A stretch of 64,000 bases of DNA from NCBI GenBank assembly GCA_964057225.1, contig OZ059895.1:11036001-11100000 (forward strand), written 5' to 3'. The translations under genes were made by a program, and so were the position numbers. Source of the stretch: Auanema rhodensis. Taxonomy: Eukaryota > Nematoda > Chromadorea > Rhabditida > Rhabditidae. The notes under the pieces were generated by a model that worked only from the letters and a program-made list of their open reading frames with translations, was not told where the DNA came from and did not search any database. This document shows, piece after piece, positions 37,308-49,950 of this stretch (positions within the stretch are counted from its first letter, which is position 1; every line of letters begins with the position of its first letter).

Positions 37308-39593
37308 CTGAAAATCAGCTGCATGGCGTTCTTTCAACGTGATATACTTGTAAGCGAAAATATCTGATATTCAATGATTTACATACTTATCCTCGTTATA
37401 GTTTTTTTCCAATTTCATGTTAGTTATGTAATTTTCCACGTTCCATCTGGATCCCTCGATGATATCAAATCTTATGTGCTCCAAATACAATAAATTGAAA
37501 AAGGTTTCACAGTTGTATAGTGTTTAAACAATGTTTGTTTTGATATGAAATAGATAGAAACAGTAAAGTTAAAATGAAGGTTCATTAACTACTGGTTTAT
37601 AACTGTAATATAGGAATAAGATTGAAGATAATTTGCTGCCTCCGGTTGAGCTATCTAAGTAAATCTACTTGAAAAGTGAAAACATTTGTTACGGAAGAGA
37701 TAAAATTGAAAATCAGCTGCATGGCGTACTTTTAACGTGGTATAGTTGTAAGCGAAAATATCTGGTATTCAATGATTTACATACTTATCCTCGTTATAGT
37801 TTTTTACCAATTTCATGTTAGTTATGTAATTTTCCACGTTCCATCTGGATCCCTCGATGATATCAAATTTTATGTGCTTCAAATGCAAAAAATTAAAAAA
37901 GGTTTTACAGTTGTTCAGTGTTATAACAATGTTTGTTTTGATAAGAAATAGACAGAAACAGTAAAGTTGAGAAAAAAATTCATTTACTGCTGGTTTATAA
38001 CTCTAAAAAAAAAAAAAGATTGAAGATACTTTGCTGCCTTGGGTTGAGCTCTTTAAGGAAAACTACTTGAAAATTGAAAACATTTGTTACGGAAGAGATA
38101 AAATTGAAAATCAGCTGCATGGCGTACTTTTAACGTGGTATAGTTGTAAGCGAAAATATCTGGTATTCAATGATTTACATAATTATCCTCGTTATAGTTT
38201 TTTTTCCAATTTCCTGTTAGTTATGTAATTTTCGACGTTCCATCTGGATCCCTCGATGATAGCAATTCTTATAAGCTCCAAATACAATAAATTAAAAAAG
38301 GTTTCACAGTTGTATAGTGTTTAAACAATGTTTGTTTCGATAGGGAATAGATACAAACAGTAAAGTTAAAATGAAGGTTCATTAACTACTGGTTTATAAC
38401 TGTAATATAGAAATAAGATTGAAGATAATTTTCTGCCGGGGGTTGCGCTATCTAAGTAAAACTACTTGACAATCGGAAACATTTGTTACAGAAGAGATAA
38501 AATTGAAAATCAGCTGCATGGCGTACTTATAACGTGGTATAGTTGTAAGCGAAAATATCTGGTATTCAATGATTTACATACTTATCCTCGTTACAGTTTT
38601 TTTTCCAATTTCCTGTTAGTTATGTAATTTTCGACGTTCCATCTGGATCCCTCGATGATAACAATTCTTATAAGCTTCAAATACAATAAATTAAAAAAGG
38701 TTTCACAGTTGTATAGTGTTTTAACAATGTTTGTTTCGATAGGAAATAGATAGAAACAGTGAAGTTGAGATAAAGGTTCATTAATTACTGGTTTATAACT
38801 GTAATGAAGAAATAAGATTAAAGATAATTTGCTGCCTTGGGTTGAGCTATCTAAGTAAAACTACTTAAAAAGTGAAAACATTGGTTACGGAAGAGATAAA
38901 ACTGAAAATCAGCTGCATGGCGTACTTTGAACGTGGTATAGTTGAAAGCGAAAATATCTGATTTTCAATGACTTAAATACTTATCCTCGTTATAGTATTT
39001 TTCCAATTTCATGTTAGTTATGTAACTTTCCATGTTTCATCTGGTTCCCTCGATGATATCAAAACATATGTGCTCCAAATACAATAAATCAAAAAAGAGT
39101 CTCACAGTTGTATAGTGTTTAAACAATGTTTGTTTCGATAGGAAATAGATAGAAACAGTAAAGTTGAGAGAAAGGTTCATTAACTACTGGTTTATGACTG
39201 TAATATAGAAAAAAGATTGAAGATAATTTGCTTCCTTGGGTTGAGCTATCTAAGTAAAACTACTTAAAAAGTGAAAACATTTGTTACGGAAGAGATAAAA
39301 CTGAAAATCAGCTGCATGGCGTTCTTTCAACGTGATATACTTGTAAGCGAAAATATCTGATATTCAATGATTTACATACTTATCCTCGTTATAGTTTTTT
39401 TCCAATTTCATGTTAGTTATGTAATTTTCCACGTTCCATCTGGATCCCTCGATGATATCAAATCTTATGTGCTCCAAATACAATAAATTGTAAAAGGTTT
39501 CACAGTTGTATAGTGTTTAAACAATGTTTGTTTTGATAGGAAATAGATAGAAACAGTAAAGTTAAAATGAAGGTTCATTAACTACTGGTTTAT
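36769..39593. repeat. 9-monomer-offset duplication, third partial copy
   Basis: This is the partner of 33182-36006. It carries more private single-base changes than the 18-monomer pair: TTGATATGAAATAG near 37540, GAGAAAAAAATTC near 37970, GAGCTCTTTAAGG near 38045, GTTACAGTTTTT near 38591, CCATGTTTC near 39031 and CTTCCTTGGG near 39231. This suggests either an older event or less homogenisation near the block edge. From 39594 the sequence switches to the register of 34.0 kb (offset 5580 bp, 14 monomers). Confidence 0.87.
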
Positions 39594-41218
39594 AACTGTA
39601 ATATAGGAATAAGATTGAAGATAATTTGCTGCCTCCGGTTGAGCTATCTAAGTAAATCTACTTGAAAAGTGAAAACATTTGTTACGGAAGAGATAAAATT
39701 GAAAATCAGCTGCATGGCATACTTTTAACGTGGTATAGTTGTAAGCGAAAATATCTGGTATTCAATGATTTACATACTTATCCTCGTTATAGTTTTTTAC
39801 CAATTTCATGTTAGTTATGTAATTTTCCACGTTCCATCTGGATCCCTCGATGATATCAAATTTTAGGTGCTCCAAATGCAAAAAATTAAAAAAGGTTTTA
39901 CAGTTGTTCAGTGTTTAAACAATGTTTGTTTTGATTAGAAATAGATAGAAACAGTAAAGTTGAGAAAAAAGTTCATTTACTGCTGGTTTATAACTGTAAA
40001 AAAAAAAAAAGATTGAAGATACTTTGCTGCCTTGGGTTGAGCTATTTAAGGAAAACTACTTGAAAATTGAAAACATTTGTTACGGAAGAGATAAAATTGA
40101 AAATCAGCTGCATGGCGTACTTTGAACGTGGTATAGTTGAAAGCAAAAATATCTGATGTTCAATGATTTACATACTTATCCTCGTTATGGTATTTTTCCA
40201 ATTTCATGTTAGTTATGTAACTTTCCACGTGCCATCTGGTTCCCTCGATGATATCAAAGCTTATGTGCTCCAAATACAATAAATCAAAAAAGGGTTTCAC
40301 AGTAGTATAGTGTTTAAACAATGTTTGTTTCGATAGGAAATAGATAGAAACAGTAAAGTTAAGATGAAGGTTTATTAACTACTGATTTATGACTGTAATA
40401 TAGAAATAAGATTGAAGATAATTTGCTGCCTCCGGTTGAGCTATCTAAGTAAATCTACTTGAAAAGCGAAAAAATTTGTTACGGAAGAGATAAAATTGAA
40501 AATCAGCTGCATGTCGTACTTTCAACGTGGTATAGTTGAAAGCGAAAATATCTGATTTTCAATGATTTACATACTTGTCCTCGTTATAGTTTTTTTCCAA
40601 TTTCATGTTAGTTATGTAACTTTCCACGTTCCATCTGGTTCCCTCGATGATATCAAAGCTTATGTGCTCCAAATACAATAAATCAAAAAAGGGTTTCACA
40701 GTTGTATAGTGTTTAAACAATGTTCGTTCCGATAGGAAATAGATAAAAACAGTAAAGTTAAGATGAAGGTTCATTAACTACTGGTTTATGACTGTAATAT
40801 AGAAATAAGATTGAAGATAATTTGCTGCCTCCGGTTGAGCTATCTAAGTAAATCTACTTGAAAAGTGAAAACATTTGTTACGGAAGAGATAAAATTGAAA
40901 ATCAGCTGCATGGCGTACTTTTAACGTGGTATAGTTGTAAGCGAAAATATTTGATATTCAATGATTTACATACTTATCATCGTTATAGTTTTTTTTTCAA
41001 TTTCATGTTAGTTATGTAATTTTCCACGTTCCATCTGGATCCCTCGATGATATCAAATTTTATGTGCTCCAAATGAAAAAAATTAAAAAAGGTTTCACAG
41101 TTGTTCAGTGTTCAAACAATGTTTGTTTTGATAAGAAATAGATAGAAACAGTAAAGTTAAGAGAAAAGTTCATTTACTGCTGGTTTATAACTGTAGAAAA
41201 AAAAAAAGATTGAAGATA
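39594..41218. repeat. Transition monomers, more diverged
   Basis: About four satellite monomers linking the left and right domains. The first resembles 34.0-34.4 kb. From about 40080 the units take on CGTGCC and AAGCTTATG forms like those at 11.8-12.1 kb. Private changes include TTTTAGGTGC near 39864, TTGATTAGAAATAG near 39930, ATCTGATGTTC near 40150, ATACTTGTCC near 40573, AATGTTCGTTCCGATAGG near 40719 and TTATCATCG near 40975. No gene is seen. Confidence 0.8.
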
Positions 41219-41720
41219 ATTTTCTGCCTTGGGTTGAGCTACCTAAGTAAAACTACTTGAAAATCGGAAACATTTGTTACAGAAGAGATAAAATTGAAAA
41301 TCAGCTGCATTGCGTACTTTCAACGTGGTATAGTTGTAAGCGAAAATATCTGATATTCAATGATTAACATACTTATCCTCGTTATAGTTTTTTTTCCAAT
41401 TTCATGTTAGTTATGTAATTTTCCACGTTCCATCTGGTTTCCTCGATGATATCAAATCTTATGTGCTCCAAATACAATAAATTGAAAAAGGTTTCACAGT
41501 TGTATAGTGTTTTAACAATGTTTGTTTCGATAGGAAATAGATAGAAACAGTAAAGTTGAGATAAAGGTTCATTAATTACTGGTTTATAACTGTAATGTAG
41601 AAATAAGATTAAAGATAATTTGCTGCCTTGGGTTGAGCTATCTAAGTAAAACTATTTAAAAAGTGAAAACATTTGTTACGGAAGAGATAAAATTGAAAAT
41701 CAGCTGCATGGCGTACTTTC
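41219..41720. repeat. 2-monomer tandem duplication, copy 1
   Basis: This stretch matches 42016-42517 at an offset of 797 bp (2 monomers). Shared rare marks are GCATTGCGTAC near 41307 and 42104, ATGATTAACATAC near 41362 and 42159, and AACTATTTAAAAAGTG near 41650 and 42447. Differences such as GGTTTCCTCG against GGTTCCCTCG and ACGTGGTAT against ACGTGATAT show it is not very recent. Confidence 0.82.
41221..41619 (+). repeat. Example monomer, GAGCTACCTAAG/AAAATCGG subtype
   Basis: This 399 bp unit combines TTCTGCCTTGGGTTGAGC with TACCTAAGTAAAAC and TTGAAAATCGGAAAC. It looks like a mix of features from the CTTGGG and GGGGG families. Further copies lie near 42018, 43613, 48400, 49195, 52784 and 56771, in the right half of the window. 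Copies near 54777 and 58763 have only the TACCTAAG part and then switch to the AAATCTACTTGAAAAGTG form. This subtype is absent from the left 40 kb as far as I read, so it marks the right-hand domain. Confidence 0.85.
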
Positions 41721-42015
41721 AACGTGGTATACTTGTAAGCGAAAATTTCTGATATTCAATGATTTACATACTTATCCTCGTTATAGTTTTTTTCCAATTT
41801 TATGTTAGTTATGTAATTTTCCACGTTGCATCTGGTTCCCTCGATGATATCAAATCTTATGTGCTCCAAATACAATAAATTGAAAAAGGTTTCACAGTTG
41901 TATAGTGTTTAAACAATGTTTGTTTTGATAGGAAATAGATAGAAACAGTAAAGTTAAATTGAAGGTTCATTAACTACTGGTTTATAACTGTAATATAGGA
42001 ATAAGATTGAAGATA

Positions 42016-42517
42016 ATTTTCTGCCTTGGGTTGAGCTACCTAAGTAAAACTACTTGAAAATCGGAAACATTTGTTACAGAAGAGATAAAATTGAAAATCA
42101 GCTGCATTGCGTACTTTCAACGTGATATAGTTGTAAGCGAAAATATCTGATATTCAATGATTAACATACTTATCCTCGTTATAGTTTTTTTTCCAATTTC
42201 ATGTTAGTTATGTAATTTTCCACGTTCCATCTGGTTCCCTCGATGATATCAAATCTTATGTGCTCCAAATACAATAAATTAAAAAAGGTTTCACAGTTGT
42301 ATAGTGTTTTAACAATGTTTGTTTCGATAGGAAATAGATAGAAACAGTAAAGTTGAGATAAAGGTTCATTAATTACTGGTTTATAACTGTAATGTAGAAA
42401 TAAGATTAAAGATAATTTGCTGCCTTGGGTTGAGCTATCTAAGTAAAACTATTTAAAAAGTGAAAACATTTGTTACGGAAGAGATAAAATTGAAAATCAG
42501 CTGCATGGCGTACTTTC
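42016..42517. repeat. 2-monomer tandem duplication, copy 2
   Basis: This is the partner of 41219-41720. It is followed by a monomer with several CpG losses: CAACGTAGTAT near 42518 and CCTCATTATAG near 42573. It is followed further on by TTTTATTGTGG near 42912, where AACGTGG is lost. These mark a locally diverged zone. Confidence 0.8.
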
Positions 42518-42988
42518 AACGTAGTATACTAGTAAGCGAAAATATCTGATATTCAATGATTTACATACTTATCCTCATTATAGTTTTTTTCCAATTTCAT
42601 GTTAGTTATGTAATTTTCCACGTTCCATCTCGATCCCTCGATGATATCAAATTTTGTGTGCTCCAAATACAATAAATCAAAAAAGGGTTTCACAGTTGTA
42701 TAGTGTTTAAACAATGTTTGTTTCGATAGGAAATAGATAAAAACAGTAAAGTTAAGATGAAGGTTCATTAACTACTGGTTTATGACTGTAATATAGAAAT
42801 AAGATTGAAGATAATTTGCTGCCTCCGGTTGAGCTATCTAAGTAAATCTACTTGAAAAGTGAAAACATTTGTTACGAAAGAGATAAAATTGAAAATCAGC
42901 TGCATGACGTTCTTTTATTGTGGTATAGTTGTAAGCGAAAATATCTGATATTCAATGATTAACATACTTATCCTCGTTATAGTTTTTT

Positions 42989-43586
42989 TTCCAATTTCAT
43001 GTTAGTTATGTAATTTTCCACGTTCCATCTGGATCCCTCGATGATATCAAATTTTATGTGCTCCAAATGCAAAAAATTAAAAAAGGTTTTACAGTTGTTC
43101 AGTGTTTAAACAATGTTTGTTTTGATAAGAAATAGATAGAAACAGTAAAGTTGAAAGAAAGGTTCATTTACTGCTGGTTTATAACTGTAAAATAAAAAAA
43201 AGATTGAAGATACTTTGCTGCCTTGGGTTGAGCTATTTAAAGAAAACTACTTGAAAATTGAAAACATTTGTTACGGAAGAGATAAAATTGAAAATCAGCT
43301 GCATGGCGTACTTTTAACGTGGTATAGTTGTAAGCGAAAATATCTGGTATTCAATGATTTACATACTTATCATCGTAATAGTTTTTTTTCAATTTCATGT
43401 TAGTTATGTAATTTTCCACGTTGCATCTGGTTCCCTCGATGATATCAAATCTTATGTGCTCCAAATACAATAAAATGAAGAAGGTTTCACAGTTGTATAG
43501 TGTTTAAACAATGTTTGTTTTGATAGGAAATAGATAGAAACAGTAAAGTTAAAATGAAGGTTCATTAACTACTGGTTTATAACTGT
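42989..43586. repeat. 3-monomer-offset duplication, copy 1 (1195 bp)
   Basis: This stretch matches about 44184-44781 at 1195 bp. Shared marks are GTTGAAAGAAAGGTTC, GTAAAATAAAAAAAAG, TATTTAAAGAAAAC and TTATCATCGTAATAG. Differences include TCAAATTTTATG against TCAAATTTAATG, and TGTCATATAGG against TGTGATATAGG at the right edge. The same TTATCATCGTAATAG mark recurs near 48150, 50544, 52538 and 56525. Confidence 0.78.
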
Positions 43587-43970
43587 CATATAGGAATAAG
43601 ATTGAAGATAATTTTCTGCCTTGGGTTGAGCTACCTAAGTAAAACTACTTGAAAATCGGAAACATTTGTTACAGAAGAGATAAAATTGAAAATCAGCTGC
43701 ATGGCGTACTTTCAACGTGGTATAGTTGTGAGCGAAAATATCTGATATTCAATGATTAAAATACTTATCCTCGTTATAGTTTTTTTTCCAATTTCATGTT
43801 AGTTATGTAATTTTCCACGTTCCATCTAGTTCCCTCGATGATATCAAATCTTATGTGCTCCAAATACAATAAATTAAAAAAGGTTTCACAGTTGTATAGT
43901 GTTTTAACAATGTTTGTTTCGATAGGAAATAGATAGAAACAGTAAAGTTGAAATAAAGGTTCATTAATTA

Positions 43971-45497
43971 CTGGTTTATAACTGTAATGTAGAAATAAGA
44001 TTAAAGATAATTTGCTGCCTTGGGTTGAGCTATCTAAGTAAAACTGCTTAAAAAGTGAAAACATTTGTTACGTTAGAGATAAAATTGAAAATCAGCTGCA
44101 TGGCGTACTTTCAACGTGGTATACTTGTAAGCGAAAATATCTGATATTCAATGATTTACATACTTATCCTCGTTATAGTTTTTTTCCAATTTCATGTTAG
44201 TTATGTAATTTTCCACGTTCCATCTGGATCCCTCGATGATATCAAATTTAATGTGCTCCAAATGCAAAAAATTAAAAAAGGTTTTACAGTTGTTCAGTGT
44301 TTAAACAATGTTTGTTTTAATAAGAAATAGATAGAAACAGTAAAGTTGAAAGAAAGGTTCATTTACTGCTGGTTTATAACTGTAAAATAAAAAAAAGATT
44401 GAAGATACTTTGCTGCCTTGGGTTGAGCTATTTAAAGAAAACTACTTGAAAATTGAAAACATTTGTTACGGAAGAGATAAAATTGAAAATCAGCTGCATG
44501 GCGTACTTTTAACGTGGTATAGTTGTAAGCGAAAATATCTGGTATTCAATGATTTACATACTTATCATCGTAATAGTTTTTTTTCAATTTCATGTTAGTT
44601 ATGTAATTTTCCACGTTGCATCTGGTTCCCTCAATGATATCAAATCTTATGTGCTCCAAATACAATAAAATGAAAAAGGTTTCACAGTTGTATAGTGTTT
44701 AAACAATGTTTGTTTTGATAGGAAATAGATAGAAACAGTAAAGTTAAAATGAAGGTTCATTAACTACTGGTTTATAACTGTGATATAGGAATAAGATTAA
44801 AGATAATTTGCTGCCTTGGGTTGAGCTATCTAAGTAAATCTACTTGAAAAGTGAAAACATTTGTTACGGAAGAGATAAAATTGAAAATCAGCTGCATGGC
44901 GTACTTTCAACGTGGTATAGTTGAAAGCGAAAATATCTGATATTCAGTGATTTACATACTTATCCTCGTTATAGTATTTTTCCAATTTCATGTTAGTTAT
45001 GTAACTTTCCACGTTTCATCTGGTTCCCTCGATGATATCAAAGCTTATGTGCTCCAAATACAATGAATCAAAAAAGGGTTTCACAGTTGTATAGTGTTTA
45101 AACAATGTTTGTTTCGATAGGAAATAGATAGAAACAGTGAAGTTAAGATGAAGGTTCATTAACTACTGGTTTATGACTGTAATATAGAAATAAGATTAAA
45201 GATAATTTGCTGCCTCCGGTTGAGCTATCTAAGTAAATCTACTTGAAAAGTGAAAACATTTGTTACGGAAGAGATAAAATTGAAAATCAGCTGCATGACG
45301 TACTTTCAACGTGGTATACTTGTAAGCGAAAATATCTGATATTCAATGATTTACATACTTATCCTCGTTATAGTTTTTTTCCAATTTCATGTTAGTTATG
45401 TGATTTTCGACGTTCCATCTGGATCCCTCGATAATAGCAGTTCTTATAAGCTCCAAATACAATAAATTAAAAAAGGTTTCACAGTTGTATAGTGTTT
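43971..45497. repeat. 15-monomer-offset duplication, copy 1 (5980 bp)
   Basis: This stretch matches 49951-51477 at an offset of 5980 bp (15 monomers). Shared marks are ACAATGAATCAAAAAAGGG near 45060 and 51040, TATGTGATTTTCG near 45399 and 51379, and CTCGATAATAGCAGTTC near 45427 and 51407. Many single-base differences separate the copies, for example CCCTCAATG against CCCTAAATG, ACTGCTTAAAA against ACTACTTAAAA, and CGACGTTCC against CGAAGTTCC. The copies look older than the 18-monomer pair. Confidence 0.82.
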
Positions 45498-45861
45498 TAA
45501 CAATGTTTGTTTCGATAGGAAATAGATAGAAACAGTAAAGTTGAAATAAAGGTTCATTAATTACTGGTTTATAACTGTAATGTAGAAATAAGATTAAAGA
45601 TAATTTGCTGCCTTGGGTTGAGCTATCTAAGTAAAACTGCTTAAAAAGTGAAAACATTTGTTACGTTAGAGATAAAATTGAAAATCAGCTGCATGGCGTA
45701 CTTTCAACGTGGTATACTTGTAAGCGAAAATATCTGATATTCAATGATTTACATACTTATCCTCGTTATAGTTTTTTTCCAATTTCATGTTAGTTATGTA
45801 ATTTTCCACGTTCCATCTGGATCCCTCGATGATATCAAATTTAATGTGCTCCAAATGCAAA

Positions 45862-46585
45862 AAATTAAAAAAGGTTTCACAGTTGTATAGTGTTTAAACA
45901 ATGTTTGTTTCGATAGGAAATAGATACAAACAGTAAAATTAAAATGAAGGTTCATTAACTACTGGTTTATAACTGTAATATAGAAATAAGATTGAAGATA
46001 ATTTCCTGCCGGGGGTTGCGCTATCTAAGTAAAACTACTTGACAATCGGAAACATTTGTTACAGAAGAGATAAAATTGAAAATCAGCTGCATGGCGTACT
46101 TTTAACGTGGTATAGTTGTAAGCGAAAATATCTGGTATTCAATGATTTACATACTTATCCTCGTTATAGTTTTTTTCCAATTTCATGTTAGTTATGTAAT
46201 TTTCCACGTTCCATCTCGATCCCTCGATGATATCAAATTTTATGTGCTCCAAATACAATAAATCAAAAAAGGGTTTCACAGTTGTATAGTGTTTAAACAA
46301 TGTTTGTTTCGATAGGAAATAGATAAAAACAGTGAAGTTGAAAGAAAGGTTCATTTACTGCTGGTTTATGACTGTAAAATAAGAAAAAGATTGAAGATAC
46401 TTTGCTGCCTTGGGTTGAGCTATTTAAGGAAAACTACTTGAAAATTGAAAACATTTGTTACGGAAGAGATAAAATTGAAAATCAGCTGCATGGCGTACTT
46501 TTAACGTGGTATAGTTGTAAGCGAAAATATCTGGTATTCAATGATTTACATACTTATCCTCGTTATAGTTTTTTTTTCCAATTTC
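45862..46585. repeat. 0.72 kb segment present three times, copy 1
   Basis: This segment matches 51444-52167 (offset 5582 bp, 14 monomers) and about 55443-56155 (a further 3988 bp). Shared rare marks are GTAAAATTAAAATGAAGG, AATTTCCTGCCGGGGG, CATCTCGATCCC and GTAAAATAAGAAAAAG. It ends where copy 1 has TTTCATG and copy 2 TTTCCTG. The triple presence links the 46 kb region to the 10-monomer tandem pair. Confidence 0.85.
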
Positions 46586-47628
46586 ATGTTAGTTATGTAA
46601 TTTTCCACGTTCCATCTCGATCCCTCGATGATATCAAATTTTATGTGCTCCAAATACAATGAATCAAAAAAGGGTTTCACAGTTGTATAGTGTTTAAACA
46701 ATGTTTGTTTCGATAGGAAATAGATAGAAACAGTGAAGTTAAGATGAAGGTTCATTAACTACTGGTTTATGACTGTAATATAGAAATAAGATTAAAGATA
46801 ATTTGCTGCCTCCGGTTGAGCTATCTAAGTAAATCTACTTGAAAAGTGAAAACATTTGTTACGGAAGAGATAAAATTGAAAATCAGCTGCATGGCGTACT
46901 TTCAACGTGGTATACTTGTAAGCGAAAATATCTGATATTCAATGATTTACATACTTATCCTCGTTATAGTTTTTTTCCAATTTCATGTTAGTTATGTAAT
47001 TTTCCACGTTCCATCTAGTTCCCTCGATGATATCAAATCTTATGTGCTCCAAATACAATAAATTAAAAAAGGTTTCACAGTTGTATAGTGTTTTAACAAT
47101 GTTTGTTTCGATAGGAAATAGATAGAAACAGTAAAGTTGAAATAAAGGTTCATTAATTACTGGTTTATAACTGTAATGTAGAAATAAGATTAAAGATAAT
47201 TTGCTGCCTTGGGTTGAGCTATCTAAGTAAAACTGCTTAAAAAGTGAAAACATTTGTTACGTTAGAGATAAAATTGAAAATCAGCTGCATGGCGTACTTT
47301 CAACGTGGTATACTTGTAAGCGAAAATATCTGATATTCAATGATTTACATACTTATCCTCGTTATAGTTTTTTTCCAATTTCATGTTAGTTATGTAATTT
47401 TCCACGTTCCATCTGGATCCCTCGATGATATCAAATTTAATGTGCTCCAAATGCAAAAAATTAAAAAAGGTTTTACAGTTGTTCAGTGTTTAAACAATGT
47501 TTGTTTTGATAAGAAATAGATAGAAACAGTAAAGTTGAAAGAAAGGTTCATTTACTGCTGGTTTATAACTGTAAAATAAAAAAAAGATTGAAGATACTTT
47601 GCTGCCTTGGGTTGAGCTATTTAAAGAA
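46586..47628. repeat. Monomers between two duplicated segments
   Basis: Roughly 2.6 satellite monomers. The left part has CATCTCGATCCC and ACAATGAATCAAAAAAGGG. The middle part, near 46939-47253, resembles 45343-45657 (offset 1596 bp, 4 monomers) and 43774-44064, sharing AACTGCTTAAAAAGTG and TTACGTTAGAG. The right part resembles 44.1-44.4 kb. No feature other than satellite is seen. Confidence 0.78.
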
Positions 47629-49109
47629 AACTACTTGAAAATTGAAAACATTTGTTACGGAAGAGATAAAATTGAAAATCAGCTGCATGGCGTACTTTTA
47701 ACGTGGTATAGTTGTAAGCGAAAATATCTGGTATTCAATGATTTACATACTTATCCTCGTTATAGTTTTTTTTTCCAATTTCCTGTTAGTTATGTAATTT
47801 TCGACGTTCCATCTGGATCCCTCGATGATAGCAATTCTTATAAGCTCCAAATACAATAAAATAAAAAAGGTTTCACAGTTGTAAAGTGTTTAAACAATGT
47901 TTGTTTCGATAGGGAATAGATACAAACAGTAAAGTTAAAATGAAGGTTCATTAACTACTGGTTTATAACTGTAATATAAAAATAAGATTGAAGATAATTT
48001 TCTGCCGGGGGTTGCGCTATCTAAGTAAAACTACTTGACAATCGGAAACATTTGTTACAGAAGAGATAAAATTGAAAATCAGCTGCATGGCGTACTTTTA
48101 ACGTGGTATAGTTGTAAGCGAAAATATTTGGTATTCAATGATTTACATACTTATCATCGTAATAGTTTTTTTTCAATTTCATGTTAGTTATGTAATTTTC
48201 CACGTTGCATCTGGTTCCCTCGATGTTATCAAATCTTATGTGCTCCAAATACAATAAAATGAAAAAGGTTTCACAGTTGTATAGTGTTTAAACAATGTTT
48301 GTTTTGATAGGAAATAGATAGAAACAGTAAAGTTAAAATGAAGGTTCATTAACTACTGGTTTATAACTGTCATATAGGAATAAGATTGAAGATAATTTTC
48401 TGCCTTGGGTTGAGCTACCTAAGTAAAACTACTTGAAAATCGGAAACATTTGTTACAGAAGAGATAAAATTGAAAATCAGCTGCATGGCGTACTTTCAAC
48501 GTGGTATAGTTGTGAGCGAAAATATCTGATATTCAATGATTAAAATACTTATCCTCGTTATAGTTTTTTTTCCAATTTCATGTTAGTTATGTAATTTTCC
48601 ACGTTCCATCTGGTTCCCTCGATGATATCAAATCTTATGTGCTCCAAATACAATAAATTAAAAAAGGTTTCACAGTTGTATAGTGTTTTAACAATGTTTG
48701 TTTCGATAGGAAATAGATAGAAACAGTAAAGTTGAAATAAAGGTTCATTAATTACTGGTTTATAACTGTAATGTAGAAATAAGATTAAAGATAATTTGCT
48801 GTCTTGGGTTCAGCTATCTAAGTAAAACTACTTAAGAAGTGAAAACATTTGTTACGTTAGAGATAAAATTGAAAATCAGCTGCATGGCGTACTTTCAACG
48901 TGGTATAGTTGAAAGCGAAAATATCTGATATTCAGTGATTTACATACTTATCCTCGTTATAGTATTTTTCCAATTTCATGTTAGTTATGTAACTTTCCAC
49001 GTGCCATCTAGTTCCCTCGATGATATCAAAGTTTATGTGCTCCAAATACAATAAATCAAAAAAGGGTTTCACAGTTGTACAGTGTTTAAACAATGTTTGT
49101 TTTGATAGG
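47629..49109. repeat. 11-monomer-offset duplication, copy 1 (4385 bp)
   Basis: This stretch of about 1.48 kb matches 52014-53494 at an offset of 4385 bp (11 monomers). Shared rare marks are CAGTTGTAAAGTG near 47876 and 52261, TCGATGTTATC near 48231 and 52606, ATGATTAAAATACTTATCC near 48536 and 52921, and TTGCTGTCTTGGG near 48797 and 53182. It ends at a TAGGAAATAG/TAGGGAATAG difference (49110 against 53495). Confidence 0.86.
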
Positions 49110-49950
49110 AAATAGATAGAAACAGTAAAGTTAAAATGAAGGTTCATTAACTACTGGTTTATAACTGTCATATAGGAATAAGATTGAAGATAATTTTCTG
49201 CCTTGGGTTGAGCTACCTAAGTAAAACTACTTGAAAATCGGAAACATTTGTTACAGAAGAGATAAAATTGAAAATCAGCTGCATGGCGTACTTTCAACGT
49301 GGTATAGTTGTGAGCGAAAATATCTGATATTCAATGATTAAAATACTTATCCTCGTTATAGTTTTTTTTCCAATTTCATGTTAGTTAAGTAATTTTCCAC
49401 GTTCCATCTAGTTCCCTCGATGATATCAAATCTTATGTGCTCCAAATACAATAAATTAAAAAAGGTTTCACAGTTGTATAGTGTTTTAACAATGTTTGTT
49501 TCGATAGGAAATAGATAGAAACAGTAAAGTTGAAATAAAGGTTCATTAATTACTGGTTTATAACTGTAATGTAGAAATAAGATTAAAGATAATTTGCTGC
49601 CTTGGGTTGAGCTATCTAAGTAAAACTACTTAAAAAGTGAAAACATTTGTTACGTTAGAGATAAAATTGAAAATCAGCTGCATGGCGTACTTTCAACGTG
49701 GTATACTTGTAAGCGAAAATATCTGATATTCAATGATTTACATACTTATCCTCGTTATAGTTTTTTTCCAATTTCATGTTAGTTATGTAATTTTCCACGT
49801 TCCATCTGGATCCCTCGATGATATCAAATTTAATGTGCTCCAAATGCAAAAAATTAAAAAAGGTTTTACAGTTGTTCAGTGTTTAAACAATGTTTGTTTT
49901 GATAAGAAATAGATAGAAACAGTAAAGTTGAAAGAAAGGTTCATTTACTG
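48368..49950. repeat. Local repeats of the ATTAAAATAC monomer pair
   Basis: Two consecutive 2-monomer groups about 795 bp apart both begin with AACTGTCATATAGGAATAAG (48367 and 49162). Both continue with TACCTAAG, TTGTGAGCGAAAATATC and ATGATTAAAATACTTATCC. The next monomers share TTACGTTAGAG. The second group has a private GTTAAGTAATTTTCC near 49384. This is a small tandem expansion lying between the larger duplicated blocks. Confidence 0.75.

Noticed and set aside
45343-45657. Longest open frame in the window (104 codons, minus strand; also 46939-47253 and a 96-codon form at 43774-44064)
   Set aside because: It is the recurrent minus-strand frame extended because upstream stops are missing in one monomer combination. 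It has no recognisable domain and is shorter than one monomer. Its three occurrences follow the duplicated segments.
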